From: an uncultured Anaerococcus sp.
Lineage (GTDB): Bacteria; Bacillota; Clostridia; Tissierellales; Peptoniphilaceae
DNA length: 64,000 nt
Reading direction: 5' to 3'
Assembly (NCBI GenBank): GCA_943914475.1
Contig: CALUCE010000010.1
Coordinates: forward strand, 8,174 to 72,173
Part shown: positions 17,838 to 26,939 of the stretch, piece after piece
How positions within the stretch are numbered: the stretch's first letter is position 1
Layout of the letters: the number at the start of each line of letters is the position of its first letter
Translations under genes and position numbers: made by a program
Notes under the pieces: generated by a model
Database searches by the model: none
The model's input: the letters and a program-made list of their open reading frames with translations, nothing else
Told to the model about the DNA's origin: nothing

Positions 17838-19061
17838 ATGGAAAAAATAGTAGAAAGATTTTTAAATTACATTAGTATTGATACAAAAAGTGATGAAAAG
17901 GCTGGAGAGAATAGAAAACCTTCAACAGATGGTCAAAAAGAACTTGCTAAAATTTTAAAAAAAGAACTAGAAGACTTAGGTTTAAGTGTAGAAATTAATG
18001 ATGAATCTTTTGTATTTGCAACACTAAAATCTAATACTGATAGAAAATTTCCAACAGTTGGATTTATCTCACATATGGATACTTCTCCTGAAATGGATGG
18101 TACGATTAAAGATCCTCAAATAATTAAATATGAAGGCGGAGATATCAAATTAAATGATACTAGTTCTATTAAAGTAAGTGAATTTCCATCATTAGAAAAA
18201 ATGATAGGAAAAACCTTGATAACAACCAGGGGTGAATCTCTTTTAGGGGCTGATGATAAAGCAGGTATAGCCGAGATAATGAACGCCATAGAATATTTGG
18301 TAGATCATCCAGAAATTGAACATGGAGATATAAAGGTGTCCTTTACTCCCGATGAAGAAATCGGTACAGGTTGTGATTCATTTGATGTAGAAGGTTTTGC
18401 TGCAGATTTTGCTTATACAATAGATGGTGGTGCCTTGGGTGAGTTAGAGTATGAGTCATTTAACGCCAGTCAAGCAGAAATTACCATCAAGGGTAAGTCA
18501 GTACATCCAGGTAGTGCTAAAAACACCATGATTAACTCTATAAGAGTCGCAAAAGAACTTGATGATCTTTTAGGTGAAGTTAGACGTCCTGAGCACACAG
18601 AAGGCTATGAGGGCTTCTATCATATGGTAGGAATAAATGGTAGCATAGAAGATACAAAACTAACATATATCATAAGAAATCATGATAGAGATGAATTTGA
18701 AAGTATGAAAGCATATCTAAATGATTGTGTTAGCTTTTAAAATAAAAAGTATGAGAAAGATCTTATAAAGATAAATATGTATGACCAATATTATAATATG
18801 GGAGAAGTCTTAAGAGAAAAGATGGAAATAGTTGACTATGCAAAATCAGCTATGGAAAACTTAGATATTGAACCAATAATAGAGCCTATCAGAGGTGGTA
18901 CAGATGGATCTAAACTATCCTTTATGGGACTACCATGTCCAAACATTTTCACAGGTGGTCATAACTTCCACGGTATCTATGAATATATAGCAGTAGAAGA
19001 TATGCTCATGGCTAGTAAAGTAATAGTGGAAATTGTGAAAACTATTTCAGAAAAAAATTAG
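17838..19061 (+). pseudogene. pepT: Peptidase T interrupted by one in-frame stop codon
   Basis: Zinc-dependent aminotripeptidase of the M20 family. The reading frame is full length (407 codons plus stop) except for a TAA at 18738-18740, codon 301; the following codons continue the PepT sequence in the same frame. Ligand motifs before the stop are intact (His79 and Asp81 in SHMDTS, GADDKAG, PDEEIGTG, DGGALGE). The last zinc ligand, His379 in NFHG, lies after it, as does IRGGTDGSKLSFMGLP. A restart at ATG 18777 has no good ribosome site. A single TTA to TAA change would explain it. A real nonsense mutation and a sequencing error are both possible. Confidence 0.85.
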
Positions 19062-19093
19062 CATAATTTAATAATTAGGGTATATATATATTG

Positions 19094-19109
19094 AGTACAA
19101 GTTTGTACT
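19094..19109. promoter_or_regulatory. Inverted repeat upstream of the 78-residue gene
   Basis: Perfect arms AGTACAA and TTGTACT separated by GT. The right arm can double as a -35 box (TTGTAC), with AT-rich -10 candidates such as TATTAT downstream, so this looks like an operator over the promoter. Confidence 0.45.
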
Positions 19110-19150
19110 TTAATACATTATATTATTATTTATAAAAAAGGAGAGGTAAT

Positions 19151-19387
19151 ATGTCAGGTAAAGTAACAAATGATAACCAATACAGAGGAAATGAAGAATT
19201 AGATGAAAAAATGAGAAAATCTCAAGATACTTCTGGTGGAGAAAGCTTTGACAAAAAAGATACACCAGACCAAGAAAATCTTAGAACAATAGCTGATGAA
19301 GCAGATCTAAACTCAAATGTAGGAGTTGAATCAAGAAGAACAAGATCTGAATTCTCAGAAAATCCATCTAAAGACAAAGACGAATAA
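19151..19387 (+). CDS. Small hydrophilic protein of unknown function
   Basis: A 78-residue protein behind a strong AAGGAGAGG ribosome site, with its own likely promoter and a terminator just after it, so it appears to be a real monocistronic gene. The product is rich in Asp, Glu, Lys, Ser and Asn, has no hydrophobic segment, no Cys and no Trp, and is predicted by eye to be largely disordered. I recognise no family. The composition recalls small stress-type hydrophilic proteins, but that is only a resemblance. Confidence 0.8.
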   Translation: MSGKVTNDNQYRGNEELDEKMRKSQDTSGGESFDKKDTPDQENLRTIADEADLNSNVGVESRRTRSEFSENPSKDKDE

Positions 19388-19397
19388 GAATTTAAAA

Positions 19398-19424
19398 TAG
19401 CCCTGGGATTAAATCCTAGGGCTA
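19398..19424. terminator. Bidirectional terminator between the 78-residue gene and the U32 peptidase gene
   Basis: Stem TAGCCCTGGGAT (19398-19409) with ATCCTAGGGCTA (19413-19424), loop TAA, one G-T pair. T-rich sequence follows on both strands, serving both convergent units. Confidence 0.85.
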
Positions 19425-19431
19425 ATATTTT

Positions 19432-20661
19432 CTAATCTTCTATTGCTTTTCTTATCATATCACCAGGTTCTAAAGGAAGGTCGATTTTTATAAGTAGTTT
19501 TTCTTTAGGCTTATTTGCCACCTCTATATCTTCACCCTTGAGATTTTTGATATTATCTATTTTAAACTCAAAGAAATCTTTAGAATTTCCGAAAATTTCA
19601 ACTTCATCATTCAAGAAGAATCTATTTCTTTGCTCAACTGTAGCTATTTTACTATCTTTATCATAATCTAGGATAACTCCTATAAAGTCATAATTTCTAA
19701 TATATGATGAGCTTTCATAGATTTGTGCTTCTGAATCGGGCTTTCCATATAAAAATCCTTTTGTAAAGTGTCTGTGACTCGCTTTTTTTATTTCATTTAC
19801 GTACTTATCACTTATTTCCTTGGAGAAATTACCCTCGTAATAAGCGTCAATAGCTTGTCTATAAGCTCTAATAACAGTTGCTACATAAAAGGCTGTCTTC
19901 ATTCTTCCTTCGATTTTAAAGCTATCTATACCCGCTTCAATGAGCTTATCAATATCTTCCACTAGACATAAATCTTTGGAATTCATAATAAAGGTACCAC
20001 CCTCATCTTCAACTACAGGATAGTATTCGCCAGGTCTAGTTTCTTCTTGAAGTGAGTACTTCCACCTACATGCGTGGGCACAGTCACCCCTATTTGCATC
20101 TCTTCCTGTCATATAGTTACTCAATAAGCACCTACCAGAATAAGAAATACACATAGCTCCATGGATAAAGCATTCTATTTCCAAATCCTTAGGAACATTT
20201 TTTCTTATTTCAATAATTTCATCTAGAGATAGCTCTCTTGCCAGTATAACTCTTTTGGCTCCCATTTGGTACCAAAAATTAATTGTTGCTGAGTTTGTAA
20301 CTGATGCCTGAGTGCTAATATGAAGGTCTATGTCACAGTTCTCCTTAGCTATTTGGAATATACCTGGATCAGAAATTATAAGTGCATCTACTCCTATTTT
20401 TTCTAATTCTTTAATGTAGTCTACTATTCCATCAAGATCTTTATCATGAGGCACTATATTCATAGTCACATGAACTCTTACATTTCTAGCGTGGGCATAA
20501 TCCACTGCTTCTTTCATAGCATCATGGTCGAAATTTTTGGCATTTTTTCTTAAACCAAAACTTTGGCCAGCCATATAAACAGCATCTGCTCCAAACTTAA
20601 TGGCAGTTTTTAGCCTTTCCATATCTCCAGCAGGTGCTAGTAATTCAACTTTATTTTCCAT
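19432..20661 (-). CDS. Peptidase U32 family protein, tRNA/rRNA hydroxylation type
   Basis: U32 family member of 409 residues, related to YrrN/YrrO (TrhP) and RlhA, which take part in tRNA wobble uridine or 23S rRNA hydroxylation rather than clear proteolysis. The conserved Cys cluster is present (CFIHGAMCISYSGRC, then RGDCAHACRWKY), as is the family start ELLAPAGDMERL. It follows the O-methyltransferase trmR by 1 base, the same order as yrrM-yrrN-yrrO in Bacillus, where TrmR acts on hydroxylated wobble uridine. A role in 5-methoxyuridine formation fits this neighbour. Confidence 0.9.
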   Translation of the reverse strand: MENKVELLAPAGDMERLKTAIKFGADAVYMAGQSFGLRKNAKNFDHDAMKEAVDYAHARNVRVHVTMNIVPHDKDLDGIVDYIKELEKIGVDALIISDPGIFQIAKENCDIDLHISTQASVTNSATINFWYQMGAKRVILARELSLDEIIEIRKNVPKDLEIECFIHGAMCISYSGRCLLSNYMTGRDANRGDCAHACRWKYSLQEETRPGEYYPVVEDEGGTFIMNSKDLCLVEDIDKLIEAGIDSFKIEGRMKTAFYVATVIRAYRQAIDAYYEGNFSKEISDKYVNEIKKASHRHFTKGFLYGKPDSEAQIYESSSYIRNYDFIGVILDYDKDSKIATVEQRNRFFLNDEVEIFGNSKDFFEFKIDNIKNLKGEDIEVANKPKEKLLIKIDLPLEPGDMIRKAIED

Positions 20662-20662
20662 A

Positions 20663-21298
20663 TTAACTCCTTAGTTTACTTGTTATACTTATTCCATCCC
20701 CTATTGGGATAATGCTTGTATGATAGGCTTCCAAATTTGTAATGCAGGTTAAAAACTTTCTTAATCTCTTAATAATAGTTGCCTGTCTCCTATCATATAG
20801 GCTATCATTAGAAATTTGTCCCCTAAATAAAACATTGTCGCAAACTATAATACCATCTTCATTTAATAGTTTTTCTGTACATATATCAAAATAATACTTA
20901 TAATGGGCCTTGTTTGCATCGATAAAGACAAAATCAAAGCCTTGATTAATATTATCCAAGGCTTTGATAGCATCCATATTTATTATTTTAATATTTTTAT
21001 CATATTTTTTGAAATTTTCTAGGGCTATATCATACATTTCTTTTGATTTTTCTATAGTGGTTATTTGACTATCACTATATTTAGAAAATATCAAAGAAGA
21101 GTAACCAACAGCACTACCAATTTCCAATATGCTTTTTGGCTGTTTTAATAAAAGCAGAGATTTTAGAAACTCCTTAGTTTCTAGTTTCATAATTGGAATT
21201 TCATTTTCTAAGGCCATCTTTTTTATTTCAAGAAAATCTCTATCAATATAAATATCATTTAGAAACTGTACAGTATGATTCTTATTTATATCACTCAT
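20663..21298 (-). CDS. trmR: O-methyltransferase, TrmR/YrrM type
   Basis: SAM-dependent class I methyltransferase of 211 residues. The SAM-binding motif reads ILEIGSAVGYSSLIF, with the acidic ITTIEKS strand end and FDFVFIDANKAHY, typical of the O-methyltransferase family 3. In Bacillus, YrrM (TrmR) methylates 5-hydroxyuridine at tRNA position 34. The placement directly before the U32 gene supports that role here. It overlaps the rnj stop by 8 bases. Confidence 0.85.
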   Translation of the reverse strand: MSDINKNHTVQFLNDIYIDRDFLEIKKMALENEIPIMKLETKEFLKSLLLLKQPKSILEIGSAVGYSSLIFSKYSDSQITTIEKSKEMYDIALENFKKYDKNIKIINMDAIKALDNINQGFDFVFIDANKAHYKYYFDICTEKLLNEDGIIVCDNVLFRGQISNDSLYDRRQATIIKRLRKFLTCITNLEAYHTSIIPIGDGISITSKLRS

Positions 21299-22961
21299 TT
21301 TCTATCTCTGAAATTATTGGAAGAATCATTGGATCCCTACCAATTTCATTATAAACATATGATTTTAAAGCTTCTCTAATATGATACTTAATTTGGCTAA
21401 TAGCATGAACGTCGTTTTTCTTGCACCTATTTAAAGCTCTAATAACTATATCTTTAGAGTTTTCTATAAGATCTTGGTTTTCCTTAACATATACAAAACC
21501 TCTAGAAACAATATCAGGTCCTGCTAAAAGTTCTTGTGTGTGCTTATCAAAGGTTAGAGAAACTACTATTAGTCCATCTTCTGATAGGTGTTTTCTATCT
21601 TTAAGAACTATATTTCCAACATCACCTATACCGGAACCATCTACTAGGATATTTCCAGCTTGTACCTTACCATTAATTCTTGCAGTTTTTTTAGTAAATT
21701 CAAAAACATCACCATTGCCACCGATTAGTACATTTTCTTGTGGCATACCCATGTCAACAGCTATTTTTCTGTGCTTGTAGAGTTGTCTAGGCTCACCGTG
21801 GGCTGGAATAAAGAATTTTGGTGTTGTAAGTTGGTGCATTAACTTAATTTCTTCTTGACAAGCGTGACCTGAGGCATGGACATTAGCAAGTGAATTATAA
21901 ATAACTCTACAGCCTATTTTGGTAAGGTTGTTTATGGTGTTATTTATTGGCATCTCATTTCCTGGTATTGGAGATGAAGATAAGATAACAGTATCGCTTG
22001 AATTTAAGTGTACTTGCTTGTGCTCACCCTTGGCCATCCTTGTTAGGGCACTAAGTGGTTCTCCTTGAGTACCTGTTGAAAGTATAACCAATTCATCTTC
22101 GGGATATCTATTTATATTTTTAATATCTATAAGAGTATTTTTTTTGATTTTTAAATAACCCAATTCACTGGCTATTCTAACGTTGTTAAGCATAGACCTT
22201 CCAGATAAGGCAACTTTTCTTTTGTACCTTTCAGCTGCATATATTACTTGTTGAACCCTATGAAGATTTGATGCAAAGGTTGCAACGACAATTCTTGAAG
22301 GTGCTTGACCAAATATTTTAATAAAGGTTTCACCAACAGTCTTTTCGCTCATAGAGAATCCTTCTCTTTCAACGTTGGTTGAATCTGAGAATAAACATAA
22401 TATTCCTTTTTTACCAAGTTGAGCTAGTCTTTGTATATCTGTAGGTTCTCCATCTATTGGTGTAAAATCCATTTTAAAGTCACCAGTAAATAAAACTGTT
22501 CCCACTGGAGATTTTACAGCAATTGCACAGGCATCAGGAATAGAGTGACTTACTCTAATAAACTCACATGATAGGTTGCCCATCTTAACAGTATTATTAA
22601 CATTAACCATCTTAATACTGTTTGGATTTAAACCATGTTCTTTAAATTTATTTTCCAATAAACCCTTAGTTAATTTAGAACAATAAATATTTGTATCTAT
22701 ACTCTTTAAAAAGTAAGGTATGGCACCTATATGGTCCTCATGGCCATGGGTTACAAAAATACCCCTTAATTTGTGCTTATTTTCTTCTATATAGGTGAAA
22801 TCTGGTATTACTATATCAACCCCCAGCATTTCATCATCTGGGAAGGTTAAACCGCAGTCTATCATGATCATATCATTTTTATATTCAATAACCGTGCAGT
22901 TTTTTCCTATTTCTCCCAGACCACCCATAGGTATTATCTTTAATTTATTTTGTGTTGTCAT
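21291..22961 (-). CDS. rnj: Ribonuclease J
   Basis: Metallo-beta-lactamase/beta-CASP ribonuclease with 5'-3' exo- and endonuclease activity in mRNA decay and rRNA maturation. The metal-binding motif HGHEDH is at residues 72-77. Other markers are FTGDFKMDFTP, the beta-CASP region, GHACQEE and FIPAHGEPRQL. The length of 556 matches RNase J1/J2. Only one copy is visible here. It starts 2 bases after the fur-family stop, and occupies the place of mltG relative to the Bacillus alaS-yrrK-yrrM order. Confidence 0.96.
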   Translation of the reverse strand: MTTQNKLKIIPMGGLGEIGKNCTVIEYKNDMIMIDCGLTFPDDEMLGVDIVIPDFTYIEENKHKLRGIFVTHGHEDHIGAIPYFLKSIDTNIYCSKLTKGLLENKFKEHGLNPNSIKMVNVNNTVKMGNLSCEFIRVSHSIPDACAIAVKSPVGTVLFTGDFKMDFTPIDGEPTDIQRLAQLGKKGILCLFSDSTNVEREGFSMSEKTVGETFIKIFGQAPSRIVVATFASNLHRVQQVIYAAERYKRKVALSGRSMLNNVRIASELGYLKIKKNTLIDIKNINRYPEDELVILSTGTQGEPLSALTRMAKGEHKQVHLNSSDTVILSSSPIPGNEMPINNTINNLTKIGCRVIYNSLANVHASGHACQEEIKLMHQLTTPKFFIPAHGEPRQLYKHRKIAVDMGMPQENVLIGGNGDVFEFTKKTARINGKVQAGNILVDGSGIGDVGNIVLKDRKHLSEDGLIVVSLTFDKHTQELLAGPDIVSRGFVYVKENQDLIENSKDIVIRALNRCKKNDVHAISQIKYHIREALKSYVYNEIGRDPMILPIISEIENE

Positions 22962-22963
22962 TT

Positions 22964-23404
22964 TTACTCCTTAATTTTTTCTTTGCAGTCGGAGCAAATG
23001 CCATAGATTCTTAATGAATAATAATCTAATTCAAATCCATATCTTTCTTTTACTAATTTTCTTAAATCATCATTAGATAAAATTTCATCTTCAACAATCT
23101 TACCGCAATTTGTACAAATCAAATGATCATGATGTGCATTTTCGTCGGTAATTAGTTCATAAGTATTAATTGAATCAGTAAATTCTTGTTTATTTACTAT
23201 ACCTAATTCTTCAAATATATTTAATGTTCTATAAACAGTGGCTATACCAACTTGCTTATTTTTTTGATGAACTATAGAAAATAACTCTTCTGGAGTTAGA
23301 TGTTTTGACTTTGATTCATTTAATACATTAAATATTATCTCTCTTTGTTTTGTAAACTTATGATTATTCTTCTCGAATATCTTTTTTAGTTGTTCTACAT
23401 CCAT
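22964..23404 (-). CDS. Fur family transcriptional regulator
   Basis: Metal- or peroxide-sensing repressor (Fur/PerR/Zur family), 146 residues from the start chosen here. The winged-helix part runs from KKIFEKNNHKFTKQR to VGIATVYRTLNIFEELGIV. The dimerisation part has HHDHLICTNCG and a second CxxC (CSDC) forming the structural zinc site. I prefer the ATG at 23404 (MDVEQL) over one at 23434, because it gives the usual N-terminus and a smaller overlap with the upstream gene. Iron, zinc or peroxide sensing cannot be separated by eye. Confidence 0.92.
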   Translation of the reverse strand: MDVEQLKKIFEKNNHKFTKQREIIFNVLNESKSKHLTPEELFSIVHQKNKQVGIATVYRTLNIFEELGIVNKQEFTDSINTYELITDENAHHDHLICTNCGKIVEDEILSNDDLRKLVKERYGFELDYYSLRIYGICSDCKEKIKE

Positions 23405-23636
23405 TTTGCTCTCTTTCCATCTGTTCGTAAACATCAGCGACCTCGTTTAATTCTTCTTGGTCGTCGATAGATTTAAAAATCATTTCGTCATTACTTTTAA
23501 TCATCTCGAAAATAACAATAAAGTCTTCGTCTAAAGGTTCAAGAGCTGCATAATCCTTGTCATCTACACCAAAGGTAGAAACAAGTTTAAACTCAACTTC
23601 ATTATTATTTTCGTCATGTAAAATTATCTTATCCAT
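23364..23636 (-). CDS. DUF1292 family protein (YrzB-like)
   Basis: Small acidic protein of 90 residues matching the DUF1292/YrzB family, with the N-terminal pattern IILHDENNNEVEFKLVSTF and the YAALEPLDE motif. Its function is unknown. It sits directly after ruvX, as yrzB does in Bacillus (alaS-yrzL-yrrK-yrzB). Its C-terminal coding end overlaps the start of the Fur family gene. Confidence 0.88.
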   Translation of the reverse strand: MDKIILHDENNNEVEFKLVSTFGVDDKDYAALEPLDEDFIVIFEMIKSNDEMIFKSIDDQEELNEVADVYEQMEREQNGCRTTKKDIREE

Positions 23637-24048
23637 TACTTCTCCTATCTAAATAGGTTTGTAAGATAAATGCTGCTGCAATTTTATCAATATACTTCTT
23701 TCTATTTTCACGTCTAACATTCATATCTATAAGGACCCTTTCAGATTGTAAGGTAGTCATCCTTTCGTCTTGATAGATAATTTCATTATCAATCCTTTTT
23801 TTCATTAAGTCAACAAAACTCATAACCTTCATTGATTGAGGTCCTATAGAATTATTCATGTTTTTTGGCAAGCCAACTACAATAGTAGATACTTCATAGT
23901 CATTAATAATTTCTACAAGTCTATCTATGTCCTTGCTTGCCTTAGTTCTTTTTATAGTTTCAAGTGGTTGGGCACTTATAAATAAGGGGTCACTTAATGC
24001 AACCCCTATTGTTTTATCCCCAACATCTAAGCCCATTATCCTATTCAT
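23629..24048 (-). CDS. ruvX: RuvX/YqgF family Holliday junction resolvase-like protein
   Basis: RNase H-fold nuclease of the RuvX (YqgF) family, 139 residues, linked to 16S rRNA 5' processing and/or Holliday junction resolution. Conserved motifs are MGLDVGDKTIGVALSDP, VGLPKNMN and DERMTTLQSE, with the last acidic residue in DKIAAAFILQTYLD. It overlaps ireB upstream and the DUF1292 gene downstream by 8 bases each. RuvC is separately encoded at 52637-53131. Confidence 0.94.
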   Translation of the reverse strand: MNRIMGLDVGDKTIGVALSDPLFISAQPLETIKRTKASKDIDRLVEIINDYEVSTIVVGLPKNMNNSIGPQSMKVMSFVDLMKKRIDNEIIYQDERMTTLQSERVLIDMNVRRENRKKYIDKIAAAFILQTYLDRRSNG

Positions 24049-24298
24049 TTATATAGTATCTTATTAACTCCTCAATGATAGTATCTCTATCTACTTGTCT
24101 TATAAGTTTTCTAGCGTCGTTGTGGCCGGTAATGTATGTTGGATCTCCGCTCATAAGGTATCCTACCAATTGGTTGGCAGGTTTGTAATCTTTTTCTTCA
24201 AGAGCTTTGTATACTTTTGTCAATATTTCTCTTATGTTTTTTTCTTCTTCTTCTTGTGGATTAAATAACATTGTTTCATTGAAATTATTATTTGACAT
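24041..24298 (-). CDS. ireB: IreB family regulatory phosphoprotein
   Basis: Small (85 residues) IreB/DUF965 (YrzL) protein. In Enterococcus, IreB is phosphorylated on N-terminal threonines by the Ser/Thr kinase IreK and tunes cephalosporin resistance. The family core EKDYKPANQLVGYLMSGDPTYITGHNDARKLI is complete. The N-terminal part has Thr9 (NETMLF) as a possible phosphosite. It sits between alaS and ruvX as in most Firmicutes. Confidence 0.93.
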   Translation of the reverse strand: MSNNNFNETMLFNPQEEEEKNIREILTKVYKALEEKDYKPANQLVGYLMSGDPTYITGHNDARKLIRQVDRDTIIEELIRYYINE

Positions 24299-24300
24299 AA

Positions 24301-26922
24301 TTACTCCTTAATTATTTCAATAGCCTTTTCTAAAGCTTGATCAACTTTACTTACCTCGCTTGCTCCAGCTTGAGCAAAGTTTTTTCTACCTCCACCATTT
24401 CCACCAGCTACTTGAGCTATTTCTCTTACAATTTTTCCTGCATTAAATTTGTTTGTCAAAGAATCAGATACAGATACAGTAAAGACAAGTTTTCCTTCCT
24501 TAACATTAGCAAAGACTATGATTATTTCATCATAGGCACTTTTGATTCTGTTTTCGAAATCTCTTAATGAATCCATATCTTCATTTTCAAACTTATAGAC
24601 AAGTGTCTTTGTGCCATTTATATCTTTAACAGATTCTTTTACAGAAGCAAATATATCCTTATTTGAGGATGATTTTAGCCTTTTAATTTCTTCTTTTTGG
24701 CTAGATATTTCTTCTTGTAAAGATTTGATTCTTGATTCAATTGCATTTGGATTAGTACCAAGACTAAAAGCTATATTTTCTATAGTTTTAATTTGTTGGT
24801 TAAGATAATTATAAACTTCCTTACCTGTAATAGCTTCTATTCTTCTAACACCTGCAGCGGCAGAAGATTCTTGAATAATTTTAAATATTAAAACTTCTGA
24901 AGAATTTTCAACATGGCAACCACCACAAAGTTCTCTAGAATAGTCTCCAATGGAAACAACTCTAACCTGATCTTTGTACTTGTCTTCAAACAGACCTATG
25001 GCACCTATTTTTTCTGATTCTTCGTAGGCCATAATTTCTTTTTTAACAGGTAGTTCTTCTCTTATTTTTTCATTTACTAAATCTTCAATTTTTCTAATTT
25101 CTTCTTTACTTAGGGCTTTGTTGTGAGAAAAATCAAACCTTAATCTCTTAGGATCAACCAAAGATCCTGCTTGATGAACATGATCGCCCAAAACGTCTAT
25201 TAAAGCTTGATCTAATAAGTGAGTTGCAGAGTGATTTCTTGTTATGTCTAGTCTTCTTTCACGAGAAACTTCTAAAGTTATTTCACTTTTATCTTCAAGT
25301 TTGCCTGAAAGTATTTCGACATAATGGAAGAAAACATCATTTTTCTTTTGTACATCGTAGATTTTTCCCTTAACTTTATCGCTATAGAAACATCCAGTAT
25401 CTGCTACTTGTCCACCAGATTCTGCATAGAAAGATGTCTTATCTGTTATTATTATACCCTTATCTTTCTCAGATATCGATGATACTGATTCTTCTTCTGC
25501 ATAGATAGCTAAAACTTCTGCCTTAGTTTTTAGATTATCATAGCCAATAAATTCTGTTTTTGGAAAATCATCTGTATTTATATTGTCTAAGGACCAACCA
25601 GAATCAGATTTTCTAGCATTTCTAGCAAGATTTCTTTGTTTTTCCATGGACTCGTTAAAGACTTTTTCATCTACACTAAATCCATTTTCAGCAAGAATTT
25701 CTTTAGTTAAATCTAATGGGAATCCATAAGTATCATAAAGCTTAAAGGCATCTTCTCCATTAAGAACATTAGTATTTTCTTCTTTCATTTCTTCTAGTAA
25801 AGAGTTTAAAATATCTAATCCTTGGTCAATTGTTTTTTGGAATTTTTCTTCTTCATCTGAGATTACTTGGTAGATTTTATCTTTATTTTCTACAAGTTCT
25901 TTGTATTCATCCTTATAAGCATCTATGACTTTTTCTACTATGCTAGTTAAGAAATTTCCTTCTATACCTAAGAGTTTTCCATGTCTTGCTGCTCTTCTTA
26001 TAAGTCTTCTTAAAACATATCCACGCTTTTCATTTGAAGGTAAGATACCATCAGATGTCATAAAGGTCATAGCCTTTACGTGGTCAGCTATTACTCTTAT
26101 AGAAATATCATCAGTTTTGTTTTCTTTGTATTTTTTCTTAGATAGTTTTTCTATTTCACTAATAATACCAGCAGTTACATCTACTTCAAAAATATTGTCC
26201 TTATTTTGAAGTACCATAGCAATTCTTTCAAGTCCCATACCAGTATCTATATTTGGGTGAGCTAAAGGTATATATTCTCCTGAAGCATCCTTATTAAATT
26301 GGGTGAAAACAAGGTTCCATACTTCCATAAACCTATCGGAATCATCGTTACCTGGCTTGTTATCATTTTCGTCTATGGCTCTTTCTGCTCCCCTATCTAC
26401 AAAAATTTCAGAGCATGGACCACATGGTCCAACTTCTAATTCCCAGAAGTTATCTTCTTTGCCGAACTTTAAGATTCTTTCTGGATCTAGACCTATTTCA
26501 TCTTTCCAGATCTTATAAGCTTCGTCATCATCTTTGTAGACAGTTACCCATATTAGGTCTTTATCAATTTCTAATTTCTTTGTTAAAAATTCATAAGCCC
26601 AAGTAATGGCTTCTTTTTTGAAATAATCTCCAAAAGAGAAATTTCCGAGCATTTCAAAGTAGGTTCCATGTCTTTCAGTGATACCAACTCTTTCTATATC
26701 GCCAGTTCTTATACATCTTTGTGAAGATGTGGCCCTATTATTTTTCATTTTTTCTTCACCAGTGAAGTATCTTTTTAAAGGTGCCATACCAGCATTTATT
26801 AATAATAAAGAGTCATCATTTTTAGGAATTAATGGAAAAGATTTTAATACTGTATGATTTTTTTCTTTTCCAAAAAAATCTAAAAATTCCCTCCTAAGCT
26901 CGTTCATACCCAAATTTTTCAT
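24301..26922 (-). CDS. alaS: Alanine--tRNA ligase
   Basis: Class II synthetase charging tRNA-Ala, 873 residues. The N-terminal catalytic core shows NDDSLLLINAGMAPLKRYF and RCIRTGDIERVG. The editing domain has HSATHLLDQAL and the CGGCHV metal site. The C-terminal DHHA1 domain ends with GGNGGGRKNFAQAG. The gap to the upstream IscR-like gene is 17 bases, with no room for a T-box, so it is part of the long obg-to-U32 gene array. Confidence 0.98.
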   Translation of the reverse strand: MKNLGMNELRREFLDFFGKEKNHTVLKSFPLIPKNDDSLLLINAGMAPLKRYFTGEEKMKNNRATSSQRCIRTGDIERVGITERHGTYFEMLGNFSFGDYFKKEAITWAYEFLTKKLEIDKDLIWVTVYKDDDEAYKIWKDEIGLDPERILKFGKEDNFWELEVGPCGPCSEIFVDRGAERAIDENDNKPGNDDSDRFMEVWNLVFTQFNKDASGEYIPLAHPNIDTGMGLERIAMVLQNKDNIFEVDVTAGIISEIEKLSKKKYKENKTDDISIRVIADHVKAMTFMTSDGILPSNEKRGYVLRRLIRRAARHGKLLGIEGNFLTSIVEKVIDAYKDEYKELVENKDKIYQVISDEEEKFQKTIDQGLDILNSLLEEMKEENTNVLNGEDAFKLYDTYGFPLDLTKEILAENGFSVDEKVFNESMEKQRNLARNARKSDSGWSLDNINTDDFPKTEFIGYDNLKTKAEVLAIYAEEESVSSISEKDKGIIITDKTSFYAESGGQVADTGCFYSDKVKGKIYDVQKKNDVFFHYVEILSGKLEDKSEITLEVSRERRLDITRNHSATHLLDQALIDVLGDHVHQAGSLVDPKRLRFDFSHNKALSKEEIRKIEDLVNEKIREELPVKKEIMAYEESEKIGAIGLFEDKYKDQVRVVSIGDYSRELCGGCHVENSSEVLIFKIIQESSAAAGVRRIEAITGKEVYNYLNQQIKTIENIAFSLGTNPNAIESRIKSLQEEISSQKEEIKRLKSSSNKDIFASVKESVKDINGTKTLVYKFENEDMDSLRDFENRIKSAYDEIIIVFANVKEGKLVFTVSVSDSLTNKFNAGKIVREIAQVAGGNGGGRKNFAQAGASEVSKVDQALEKAIEIIKE

Positions 26923-26939
26923 AAATTTCTCCTTAATAA

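Noticed and set aside
23404..23434. Longer N-terminus for the Fur family protein starting at 23434
   Set aside because: The additional ten residues (MFTNRWKESK) are not typical of the family and deepen the overlap with the upstream gene; the ATG at 23404 fits better.
26923..26939. T-box leader for alaS, and similarly for aspS
   Set aside because: The gaps before alaS (17 bases) and aspS (to rseC and MBL genes, under 12 bases) are too short for a T-box element.
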